From NCBI GenBank assembly GCA_902796535.1, contig CADBPL010000180.1:1-5417 (forward strand): a DNA stretch of 5,417 bases, given 5' to 3'. Under the pieces are notes generated by a model, which was not told the origin of the DNA, searched no databases, and saw nothing but the letters and a program-made list of their open reading frames with translations. This DNA comes from Oscillospiraceae bacterium (GTDB lineage Bacteria > Bacillota > Clostridia > Oscillospirales > Acutalibacteraceae). Both the position numbers and the translations under genes were made by a program. Position 1 is the stretch's first letter; the number at the start of each line of letters is the position of its first letter. Positions 1 to 5,415 of this stretch are shown here, one piece after another.

Positions 1-1602
1 ATGATGCACCTGTACGGCATGTGGGGCAAGGAGCGCACGCTCACCACCCGCCCGCTGAGCCACGGCATCCAGTCCATTGCCAGCAAGCGCGGCTCGTCCA
101 GCCACCAGCACAACCCCTTTGTGGCGCTGGCCCGAAAAGATGCGGGGGAGGATCACGGCGACGTCTACGGCTTCAACTTCGTTTACAGCGGCAACTTCGC
201 CGCCGAGGTCGAGGTGGATTTCAACCGCAGCAGCCGCTTCCTCATGGGCATCAACGCCACCGATTTCTGCTGGCGTCTTGAGCCGGGCGAGCGCTTCACC
301 GCGCCCGAGGTGGTCATGGTGTTCACGCCCGACGGCGTGGGCGAAATGAGCCGCATCTTCCACCGCCTCTACAACAACAACCTCATCCGCGGCCGCTGGA
401 AAACCGAAAAGCGCCCGCTGCTCATCAACAGCTGGGAAGCCGCCTTTTTTGATTTTGACACCGACAAGCTCGTTTCCTTTGCCGCGCGCGCCAAAGAGCT
501 GGGCATTGAAATGCTCGTCATGGACGACGGCTGGTTCGGCCGCCGCAACGACGACACCAATTCGCTGGGCGACTGGTTCGTCAACGAAAAGAAGCTGCCC
601 GGCGGACTGGGCGAGCTGATCCGCCGCGTGAACGAGCTGGGGCTGAAATTCGGCATCTGGTATGAGCCGGAAATGATCTCGCCCGATTCCGACCTCTACC
701 GTGCCCACCCCGACTGGTGCCTGCATGTGCCGAACCGCGCCCGTTCCCTGGGCCGCCATCAGCTCATTCTCGACATGACCCGGCAGGATGTGCGCGACAA
801 CATCTTTGAGCAGATGAGTTCCGTCCTCGCCAACAACAAAATCGACTACCTCAAGTGGGATTTCAACCGCAACATCACCGAGGCCGGCTCCGCGCTGCTG
901 CCGCCCGAACGGCAGCAGGAGGTGTTCCACCGTTTCGTGCTGGGTACGTATGAATTGATGGATCGCCTGACCAAAGCGTTCCCCGACCTGCTCATTGAAA
1001 ACTGCTCGGGCGGCGGCGGCCGGTTCGACCCCGGTATGCTCTATTTTTCGCCGCAGATCTGGTGCAGCGACAACACCGACCCCCTCGAACGCCTGACCAT
1101 CCAGTTCGGCACCTCACTGTGCTACCCGACCTCCTGCGTGGGCGCGCACGTTTCGGCCAACCGCCGCGCCGGCTACGTCACCAAGGGCAACGTCGCCATG
1201 AGCGGCTCCTTCGGCTACGAGCTTGACCCCAACAAGCTCACCGACGAGGAAAAGGCCATCGTCCGCCGTCAGGTCGCCGATTACCACAAGTATTACAACC
1301 TGACCCATTACGGCGATTTCTACCGCCTCATCGCCCCCACTGACAACACCTTCCGCTGCGCGTGGGGTCACGTGGCGGCCGACAAGAGCGAGGCGCTGTT
1401 CACCGTGGTGATCATCCGCCGGCCGGAAGCTTCCGCCTTTCCGCTGCGCCTGAAGGGGCTTGACCCGAACAAAACCTATTATTGCGAAGCGCTCGATCTC
1501 ACGCGCTCCGGCGCGGCGCTGATGAGCGCCGGGCTGAACCTGACCAGAATGAAACAGGAAGACGGCGAAAGCATCGCGCTTTATTTTAAAGAAGTGAAAT
1601 AA
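1..1602 (+). CDS. GH36 alpha-galactosidase, 5'-truncated by the window edge
   Basis: Alpha-galactosidase of glycoside hydrolase family 36, a retaining enzyme that releases terminal alpha-1,6-galactose from melibiose, raffinose-family sugars or galactomannan side chains. The 533 visible residues open inside the N-terminal beta domain (SSHQHNPF at 33-40), so the ATG at position 1 is almost certainly an internal Met. The catalytic barrel begins near NSWEA (143-147) and carries DDGWFG (175-180), KFGIWYEPEM (216-225), KWDFNR with the expected nucleophile D287, ENCSGGGG (333-340) and SDNTD with the expected acid/base D357. The 70-residue gap between the catalytic Asp residues matches characterised family members as I remember them. 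A small C-terminal beta domain follows from about residue 440. Full-length relatives are about 730 residues, so roughly 190-200 residues lie upstream. No signal peptide can be judged. It is probably cytoplasmic, hydrolysing imported oligosaccharides. Reading frame and key residues are intact. Substrate preference cannot be read from the sequence. Confidence 0.95.
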   Translation: MMHLYGMWGKERTLTTRPLSHGIQSIASKRGSSSHQHNPFVALARKDAGEDHGDVYGFNFVYSGNFAAEVEVDFNRSSRFLMGINATDFCWRLEPGERFTAPEVVMVFTPDGVGEMSRIFHRLYNNNLIRGRWKTEKRPLLINSWEAAFFDFDTDKLVSFAARAKELGIEMLVMDDGWFGRRNDDTNSLGDWFVNEKKLPGGLGELIRRVNELGLKFGIWYEPEMISPDSDLYRAHPDWCLHVPNRARSLGRHQLILDMTRQDVRDNIFEQMSSVLANNKIDYLKWDFNRNITEAGSALLPPERQQEVFHRFVLGTYELMDRLTKAFPDLLIENCSGGGGRFDPGMLYFSPQIWCSDNTDPLERLTIQFGTSLCYPTSCVGAHVSANRRAGYVTKGNVAMSGSFGYELDPNKLTDEEKAIVRRQVADYHKYYNLTHYGDFYRLIAPTDNTFRCAWGHVAADKSEALFTVVIIRRPEASAFPLRLKGLDPNKTYYCEALDLTRSGAALMSAGLNLTRMKQEDGESIALYFKEVK

Positions 1603-1606
1603 GGAG
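1601..1606 (+). promoter_or_regulatory. Ribosome binding site of the phosphoesterase gene, overlapping the upstream stop codon
   Basis: AAGGAG ends 8 nt before the ATG at 1615, and its first two bases are the last two bases of the alpha-galactosidase TAA stop (1600-1602). The site fixes the start of the second gene and implies translational coupling within one transcript. Confidence 0.85.
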
Positions 1607-1614
1607 AAATCACC

Positions 1615-3090
1615 ATGAAAAACGCAAAAAGAATCGTTTGTCTTGTTCTTTCCGTGCTGCTGCTTTCCTCGCTGTTCAGCGCGCCCGCAGCCGCCGATAC
1701 GGCGGAAACCGGGAACAGCCCCGTGCGCGTGAGCGCGTGCGTGGCGGGCGATAACGGCCGGACTGTGGGCTTTTGCTGGTACACCGCCGAAAAAGCCGAC
1801 AGCGTCGTGACGCTGCGCGACGAAAGCGGCACGGCGATTGCCGGCGCAACGCTGTCCGACCCCGTGTGCGAAGCGTGGGAGGGCCTGTGGATGCACAAGG
1901 TCACCGCCTCCAACCTGCCCGCCGAAACGCTCGTTACCTACACCGTGGGCGACGGCGCCAACACCGTGACCGGCACGGTGAAGACCGGCGGCGCGGCCGA
2001 TTCGGTCAAATTCATCGAGATCGCCGACGTGCAGGCAAGCTCCGCCGAAAACTTTGAAAAGGGTGCCGCCACCCTGCGCGCCGCGTTTGAAGCGCTGCCC
2101 GACGCCGCTTTTGTTGCCAACTGCGGCGATTTCACCAACGACAGCACCAATGAGGAATGGGATCTTTATGACGCCTCGTTCGGCGAACTGAACCGCGGCT
2201 ATCTGCTCGCGCCCGTGTCGGGCAACCACGACGGCTTCGGCGTGGCCAACTGGTTCAACAATATGTTCAACCTTGACACGTCCGAAAGCGTTCAGACCAA
2301 AAACGGCGTGAACTATTCCTTCGATTACGGCAACGCGCATTTTGCCGTTTTGAACACCAACGACTGCCTGAACGTGTCCCGGCCGCAGCTCAAGTGGCTG
2401 AAAAACGATATGAATTCCACCGATAAGGATTGGAAGATCGTGTTCATCCACAAATCGCCCTATACCCTGGGCAAGGACGGCAAATGGCCGGACGCGCTGC
2501 AATTGCAAAAGACCCTGACGAAGGTGTGTGATGAAACCAACGTCGACCTTGTCATCGGCGGGCACGACCACCAGTATCTGCGCACCAAGCCGCTCACCCA
2601 CAACAGGCTCGATGAAAACGGCGTCACCTACCTGCTCAGCGGCACCGCCGGCAGCAAGCGCTACGAGGTGCGCGAATTCCTGGCTGGTCATTTCATGAAA
2701 AAGCAGTTCATCGACGCGCTCGTTGTTCAAAAGGGCGGCTACGGCAACTACTGGAACGGCACCGACTGGAAGAGCACCGATGAAAACAACATCGGCGGCT
2801 GCTACAACACCGTGGAGATCACGGGCGGCAAGCTGACGCTCAACGCCTATATTCTGGGCGACGAATCGCATCAGTCCAAAAAAATCGACACGCTGACGCT
2901 GACCAAAAACACCGGTGAAAACAAGATCACCTTCACCGGCGACAACACCACCTCCAAGGCGGCTTACACCGCGGGCAGCATTCTTTCCTATGCGTCGCTG
3001 CTGTTTTACACCCTCACCAACTGGCTGCCCCGTTTTCTCGCCCTTGTGCCGGAGCTGATTTATTCCGTGGCTGTTTATGATACGTTCTGA
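1615..3090 (+). CDS. Secreted calcineurin-like metallophosphoesterase with N-terminal PAP-type beta domain
   Basis: Predicted exported metal-dependent phosphoesterase of 491 residues. Residues 1-27 form a signal peptide (basic start, Leu/Val-rich core, likely cleavage after the AAA at 25-27). Residues about 37-125 resemble the fibronectin-III-like N-terminal domain of purple acid phosphatases. The catalytic domain shows all five blocks: ADVQ with D138, CGD with D172, GNHD (203-206), FIHK with H279, and GHDH with H317 and H319. Position 140 is Gln where classical calcineurin-like enzymes have His, and GDFTN (171-175) lacks the Tyr of true purple acid phosphatases, so 'purple acid phosphatase' would be an over-call. 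From memory, DxQ is normal in some subfamilies. Residues about 450-491 are hydrophobic and may associate with the membrane. The start is set by AAGGAG 8 nt upstream. The gene lies between the galactosidase and cca genes, apparently co-transcribed. Substrate is unknown: phosphomonoesters, diesters or nucleotides are all possible. Confidence 0.88.
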   Translation: MKNAKRIVCLVLSVLLLSSLFSAPAAADTAETGNSPVRVSACVAGDNGRTVGFCWYTAEKADSVVTLRDESGTAIAGATLSDPVCEAWEGLWMHKVTASNLPAETLVTYTVGDGANTVTGTVKTGGAADSVKFIEIADVQASSAENFEKGAATLRAAFEALPDAAFVANCGDFTNDSTNEEWDLYDASFGELNRGYLLAPVSGNHDGFGVANWFNNMFNLDTSESVQTKNGVNYSFDYGNAHFAVLNTNDCLNVSRPQLKWLKNDMNSTDKDWKIVFIHKSPYTLGKDGKWPDALQLQKTLTKVCDETNVDLVIGGHDHQYLRTKPLTHNRLDENGVTYLLSGTAGSKRYEVREFLAGHFMKKQFIDALVVQKGGYGNYWNGTDWKSTDENNIGGCYNTVEITGGKLTLNAYILGDESHQSKKIDTLTLTKNTGENKITFTGDNTTSKAAYTAGSILSYASLLFYTLTNWLPRFLALVPELIYSVAVYDTF

Positions 3091-4276
3091 TCTTTCCGTT
3101 GCCATGCCCGCTTATGTGCGCGAGGCGCTCGGGCGGCTGGAGCAAAGCGGCTATGAGGCCTATGCCGTGGGCGGCTGCGTGCGTGATTCGCTGCTCGGGC
3201 GCGAGCCGAGCGATTGGGATATTTGCACCTCTGCCTTGCCCGAACAGACGCAGGCCGTGTTTCACGCGCACCGCGTGGTGCCCACCGGCGTCAGGCACGG
3301 CACCGTTACGGTGATTCTGGACGAACCGCTGGAGATCACCACCTACCGCATCGACGGCGCTTATTCGGACTGCCGCCGCCCGGCGCAGGTGACCTTCACC
3401 GACCGGCTCGTGGAGGATCTCAGGCGGCGCGATTTCACCGTGAACGCCATGGCGCTCAGCCGCGAGGGCCGTGTGTTCGACGCGTTCGGCGGGCTGGACG
3501 ATTTAAACCAAAAAATCATCCGCTGCGTGGGCGACGCTGAAACGCGCTTTGAAGAGGATGCGCTGCGCATCATGCGCGCCGTGCGCTTTGCCGCTACGCT
3601 GGGCTTCACCGTGGAGGAAGCGACCGAACGCGCCGTTCACAAGCGCAGGGATAACCTGAAAAAAATCGCCGTGGAACGCGTGCAGGCGGAGCTGACCAGG
3701 CTGCTTGGCGGGCACTGCGCCCCGGTGCTGGTGCGCTTTGCCGACGTGCTGGCGGCGGTGCTGCCTGAGGCGGTGCTCACCGAAGCGGCGGCGGAGCGGA
3801 TCGAACGGGCGTCGAGCCTTGCAGTCAAGCTTGCTCTGCTCACGCGGGGGAGCGACCCCGAAGCCGTTTTGCGGCGGCTGCGTTACCCCAACGCCGTGAT
3901 CGCGCAGGCGGTTTGCGCGGCGCGGTATCCGGCTGCCGGAATTCGCCCTGATCTGCCCGCCATGAGGCGGCTGCTGGGCGCGTGCGGCGAAGCGGATGCG
4001 TTGGCCGTGCTGGAATATGCTGCGCTGACCGACGTGCTCTCCGCCGAGGGCTATGCCCGCGCTGCGGCGCTGCTGGAACAAATCGGCGCGCGGGGCGACT
4101 GTGTGACGTTGGCACAGCTGGCTGTTGACGGGCGGGCGCTTGGCGCGCAGCTGGGGCTGACCGGCCGCGCGGTGGGCGAGGTGCTTGACCGCCTGCTTCA
4201 GGCCGTGATCGACGGAAAAATCCCCAACGAGCCCGGCGCGCTGCTTCAATATGCACAGAGCACAATTATATATTAA
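3077..4276 (+). CDS. cca: CCA tRNA nucleotidyltransferase (class II), HD domain not seen
   Basis: Adds or repairs the 3'-CCA end of tRNAs in the cytoplasm without a nucleic-acid template. Class II signatures are in order: GGCVRD (32-37), the metal-binding DWD with D46 and D48, RRDFTVNA (117-124), and EDALR (160-164), matching the EDxxR motif that recognises incoming CTP and ATP. The C-terminal segment, from about LAVDGRAL to KIPNEPGALLQYA, matches the usual tail domain of Bacillota enzymes. The protein is 399 residues (390 from the alternative start), like the Bacillus-type enzyme. The HD phosphohydrolase motifs common in longer clostridial versions are not seen; LALLTRGSDPE stands where LALLxHDIGKP would be. 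Start choice is open: the ATG at 3077 overlaps the phosphoesterase gene by 14 bp, while the ATG at 3104 (residue 10) begins MPAYVREAL, which looks like the usual family N-terminus. Neither has a well-placed Shine-Dalgarno, so coupling or reinitiation is likely. A CC-adding-only role cannot be excluded. Confidence 0.95.
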   Translation: MIRSDLSVAMPAYVREALGRLEQSGYEAYAVGGCVRDSLLGREPSDWDICTSALPEQTQAVFHAHRVVPTGVRHGTVTVILDEPLEITTYRIDGAYSDCRRPAQVTFTDRLVEDLRRRDFTVNAMALSREGRVFDAFGGLDDLNQKIIRCVGDAETRFEEDALRIMRAVRFAATLGFTVEEATERAVHKRRDNLKKIAVERVQAELTRLLGGHCAPVLVRFADVLAAVLPEAVLTEAAAERIERASSLAVKLALLTRGSDPEAVLRRLRYPNAVIAQAVCAARYPAAGIRPDLPAMRRLLGACGEADALAVLEYAALTDVLSAEGYARAAALLEQIGARGDCVTLAQLAVDGRALGAQLGLTGRAVGEVLDRLLQAVIDGKIPNEPGALLQYAQSTIIY

Positions 4277-4277
4277 C

Positions 4278-4304
4278 TTTTTTTGAATTTTTTTATTACT
4301 TTTT
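4278..4304 (+). promoter_or_regulatory. Three phased T-tracts upstream of the -35 (possible UP element or bend)
   Basis: T-runs of 7, 7 and 5 bases begin at 4278, 4288 and 4300, about one helical turn apart, and end just upstream of the -35 hexamer at 4308. Phased A/T tracts of this kind bend DNA and can bind the RNA polymerase alpha C-terminal domain. They directly follow the cca stop codon. I find no GC-rich hairpin before them, so they do not make a standard intrinsic terminator for cca, although the U-rich RNA might still favour some termination. The regulatory role is inferred. Confidence 0.5.
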
Positions 4305-4307
4305 CAG

Positions 4308-4335
4308 TTGACTATCGAGAAAAATATGCTATAAT
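4308..4335 (+). promoter_or_regulatory. Sigma-A promoter with extended -10
   Basis: The -35 is TTGACT (4308-4313), then a 16-bp spacer, then TATAAT (4330-4335) preceded by TG at 4327-4328 with one intervening base, a perfect extended -10. Transcription should begin around 4342-4344, leaving a leader of about 40 nt before the ATG at 4384. Only one base of the two hexamers departs from consensus, so strong, possibly constitutive expression of the downstream gene is expected. No operator-like palindrome is evident around it. Confidence 0.85.
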
Positions 4336-4366
4336 GTCGTTGTATCTGAATTATATTGCAAAAGAA

Positions 4367-4372
4367 AAGGAG
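4367..4372 (+). promoter_or_regulatory. Ribosome binding site of the low-complexity protein gene
   Basis: AAGGAG sits in a purine-rich, apparently unstructured leader and ends 11 nt before the ATG at 4384. The spacing is slightly long but usable. There is no competing start codon, so it fixes the start. Confidence 0.75.
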
Positions 4373-4383
4373 AGAAAAAGACA

Positions 4384-5052
4384 ATGACCCCGAAAGAGAA
4401 AATCCGCAACGCGCTGGCACTGATGCTGTGCCTGATCCTGGTCTTCACCACCACTTACCTGCTGACTGCTGCTGTGGAAGTTGAGGACCCCGTCACGGCT
4501 GCGCCCGCCACCACGGCTGCGCCCGCCACCACGAAAGCGCCTGCCACCACGGCTGCGCCTGCCACCACGGCTGCGCCTGCCACCACGGCTACGCCCGCCA
4601 CCACGGCTGCGCCCGCCACCACGAAAGCGCCTGAAACCACTGAGGCCGATGAAGAGGAAGACGAAGACGACGAATACGACGTTGTAGAATTCGACGATCG
4701 TCCCAACGCCACCACCAAAAAAGCCAGCACCACCAAAAAAGCCGGCACCACCAAGAAAAAGGTCAGCACCACCAAGAAAAAGACCAGCAACACCAAAAGA
4801 TACACCCCCGATGAGGACGAAGAAGAAGATTACACGGTAGAAGAGATCTCCACCGAAGAATTTGAAGAAACCTCCACCGAGCCGATCGATATCTACACCT
4901 ATGCCGATGATTTCTTCCTGGAAGATACCACCGAAGCAGAGGAAGAAGAGGATTCCGGCATTGACGTGAAAAAGATCGTCATCATCGCCGTCATCGTTGT
5001 TGCGGTGGCCGGTGCAGGCGCCTGCCTTGTCATCCTCAGCAAAAAACAGTAA
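4384..5052 (+). CDS. Thr/Pro-, Lys- and Glu-rich low-complexity protein with two terminal hydrophobic segments, function unknown
   Basis: I do not recognise a characterised family. The 222-residue product has five zones. Residues 9-30 form a hydrophobic segment after a basic start (signal peptide or anchor; a weak cleavage site could follow A30). Residues 39-86 are eight hexapeptides of the type AAPATT. Residues 87-105 are acidic. Residues 109-139 are Lys/Thr-rich with repeated TTKK. Residues 143-191 are again strongly acidic with scattered Thr, Tyr and Phe. Residues 198-218 form a second hydrophobic segment, with KK on both sides and the end SKKQ. No LPxTG sorting signal or catalytic motif is visible. 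The likely form is a surface-exposed, disordered, mucin-like linker anchored at one or both ends, and the Thr/Pro repeats could be O-glycosylated. The gene is monocistronic, with its own strong promoter and a terminator, so abundant expression is plausible. Topology is ambiguous because both flanks of the second segment are basic. Confidence 0.85.
   Translation: MTPKEKIRNALALMLCLILVFTTTYLLTAAVEVEDPVTAAPATTAAPATTKAPATTAAPATTAAPATTATPATTAAPATTKAPETTEADEEEDEDDEYDVVEFDDRPNATTKKASTTKKAGTTKKKVSTTKKKTSNTKRYTPDEDEEEDYTVEEISTEEFEETSTEPIDIYTYADDFFLEDTTEAEEEEDSGIDVKKIVIIAVIVVAVAGAGACLVILSKKQ
4498..4641 (+). repeat. 18-bp coding tandem repeat, 8 units (hexapeptide AAPATT)
   Basis: Eight in-frame 18-bp units encode residues 39-86 of the low-complexity protein. 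Units 1, 2 and 7 are identical (GCT GCG CCC GCC ACC ACG) and units 4 and 5 are identical to each other. Units 3 and 8 begin with AAA (Lys), unit 6 has Thr at position 2, and unit 8 has Glu at position 4. The near identity at DNA level points to recent slippage or unequal exchange and predicts length variation between strains. Confidence 0.93.
4708..4800 (+). repeat. Degenerate coding repeat encoding TTKK blocks
   Basis: Encodes residues 109-139 with four blocks of ACC ACC followed by two or three Lys codons, then a degenerate fifth (NTKR). Unit length is 18 bp at first and 21 bp later, where a third Lys is added, so the array has drifted more than the upstream hexapeptide repeat. It gives a dense basic zone between two acidic zones. 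Confidence 0.8.
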
Positions 5053-5070
5053 TCTATAAGCAATAGCGTC

Positions 5071-5104
5071 GAGGGCTGTATCAATCTGATGCAGCCCTCT
5101 TTGT
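5071..5104 (+). terminator. Rho-independent terminator of the low-complexity protein gene
   Basis: A 12-bp stem (5071-5082 with 5088-5099, one G-U pair at 5079/5091) closes on a 5-nt loop AATCT, starting 18 nt after the stop codon. The outer arm GAGGGCTG pairs perfectly with CAGCCCTC. The following U-tract is short (TTTGT), so the stem is strong but termination may be incomplete. Confidence 0.85.
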
Positions 5105-5107
5105 CAA

Positions 5108-5212
5108 TGATAGCGGATGGCTGATAGCTGATGGCTGATAGCCGATAGCTGATAGCCGATAGCTGATAGCCGATAGCCGATAGCTGATAGCCGATGGCTG
5201 ATAGCCGATAGC
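5108..5212 (+). repeat. Heptamer tandem array, 15 units of TGATAGC/CGATAGC
   Basis: Fifteen contiguous 7-bp units run without a phase break. Most are TGATAGC or CGATAGC; variants are GGATGGC (5115), TGATGGC (5129) and CGATGGC (5192). In the middle, T- and C-starting units largely alternate, suggesting that 14-bp pairs were also duplicated. Plus-strand units carry TGA and TAG triplets and are closed, while the minus strand has no stop in any frame, which creates a spurious antisense reading frame. The array begins 4 nt after the terminator U-tract. It is probably non-coding and length-variable. Confidence 0.93.
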
Positions 5213-5256
5213 AAATCAGCGTTCCGATCAAAAATCTGCCGCGGTCAACACCGCAC
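5213..5256 (+). repeat. 44-nt dispersed repeat, copy 1
   Basis: Matches 38 of 44 bases of the copy at 5372-5415 with no gaps, and like it directly follows a heptamer unit ending in GATAGC. It contains ATCAGCGTTCCG and a small hairpin GCGGT-CAAC-ACCGC (5241-5254) that is identical in both copies. It appears to be the right half of a palindromic element whose left half begins at the heptamer array. Confidence 0.85.
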
Positions 5257-5260
5257 CTTC

Positions 5261-5315
5261 TTGCCTCGCCCTTTGGGTGAGGTGGCGCCGCCAAAGGCGG
5301 TGACGGAGAGGGCAA
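5261..5315. repeat. 55-bp two-hairpin intergenic element with TTGCC/GGCAA ends
   Basis: The ends TTGCC (5261-5265) and GGCAA (5311-5315) are inverted. Inside are two adjacent hairpins. The first has an 8-bp stem, 5264-5271 with 5275-5282, loop TTT and one G-U pair. The second has a 7-bp stem, 5286-5292 with 5296-5302, loop AAA and one G-U pair. The reverse complement begins TTGCCCTCTCCGTCACC, which I recall as typical of a MITE-like repeat spread through gut Clostridia; I could not check this. No transposase is present, so if mobile it would depend on enzymes elsewhere. Confidence 0.7.
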
Positions 5316-5333
5316 AAGAAAAGGGCAGAGGTC

Positions 5334-5351
5334 AGAGTTAAGAGTTAAGAG
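5334..5351. repeat. Short AGAGTTA heptamer tandem (2.6 units)
   Basis: Two full units at 5334-5340 and 5341-5347, followed by AGAG. The sequence is unrelated to the TGATAGC array but has the same 7-bp unit length. It lies between the two-hairpin element and the second palindrome copy and is too short to establish much alone. Confidence 0.55.
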
Positions 5352-5352
5352 G

Positions 5353-5389
5353 TTACCGGATAGCTGATAGCGCATCAGCGTTCCGGTAA
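5353..5389. repeat. Palindromic hairpin of repeat copy 2
   Basis: A strong imperfect palindrome. TTACCGGA (5353-5360) pairs perfectly with TCCGGTAA (5382-5389). A 2x2 internal loop follows (TA against GT). GCTGAT (5363-5368) then pairs with ATCAGC (5374-5379) around a 5-nt loop AGCGC. Its left arm holds two heptamers, GGATAGC and TGATAGC. The lack of an adjoining U-tract and the long distance from a gene argue against a plain terminator. Confidence 0.8.
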
Positions 5390-5415
5390 AAACGCTGCCG
5401 CGGTCAACACCGCAC
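5372..5415 (+). repeat. 44-nt dispersed repeat, copy 2
   Basis: Second copy of the unit at 5213-5256, 159 bp downstream in the same orientation, with six substitutions and no gaps. The GCGGT-CAAC-ACCGC hairpin (5400-5413) is unchanged. It overlaps the right arm of the palindrome at 5353-5389. The match runs to within two bases of the window edge, so the unit may extend further. Confidence 0.85.

Noticed and set aside
1..3. Genuine start codon for the alpha-galactosidase at position 1
   Set aside because: The preceding part of the GH36 N-terminal domain is missing and the catalytic Asp residues sit about 190 residues too early, so the gene continues upstream.
1114..3105. 663-codon minus-strand open frame opposite the phosphoesterase gene
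   Set aside because: It is an antisense shadow created by GC-rich codon use. It has no recognisable domain, its composition (Gly, Val, Ala, His, Arg) is typical of an antisense frame, and the opposite strand carries a complete, motif-rich gene with a ribosome binding site.
3503..4249. 248-codon minus-strand open frame opposite cca
   Set aside because: Antisense shadow of a clear housekeeping gene, with Arg/His/Gln-rich composition and no motifs.
4278..4304. Intrinsic terminator for cca
   Set aside because: T-runs are present but I find no preceding GC-rich stem; the nearby GCAC-AGA-GCAC is a direct, not inverted, repeat.
5108..5256. CRISPR-like array
   Set aside because: The units are 7-bp contiguous tandems with no unique spacers, there are only two 44-nt copies, and no cas gene is present.
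5241..5256. Minus-strand promoter using TTGACC as a -35
   Set aside because: On the minus strand no -10-like hexamer lies 16-18 bp downstream, and there is no minus-strand gene.
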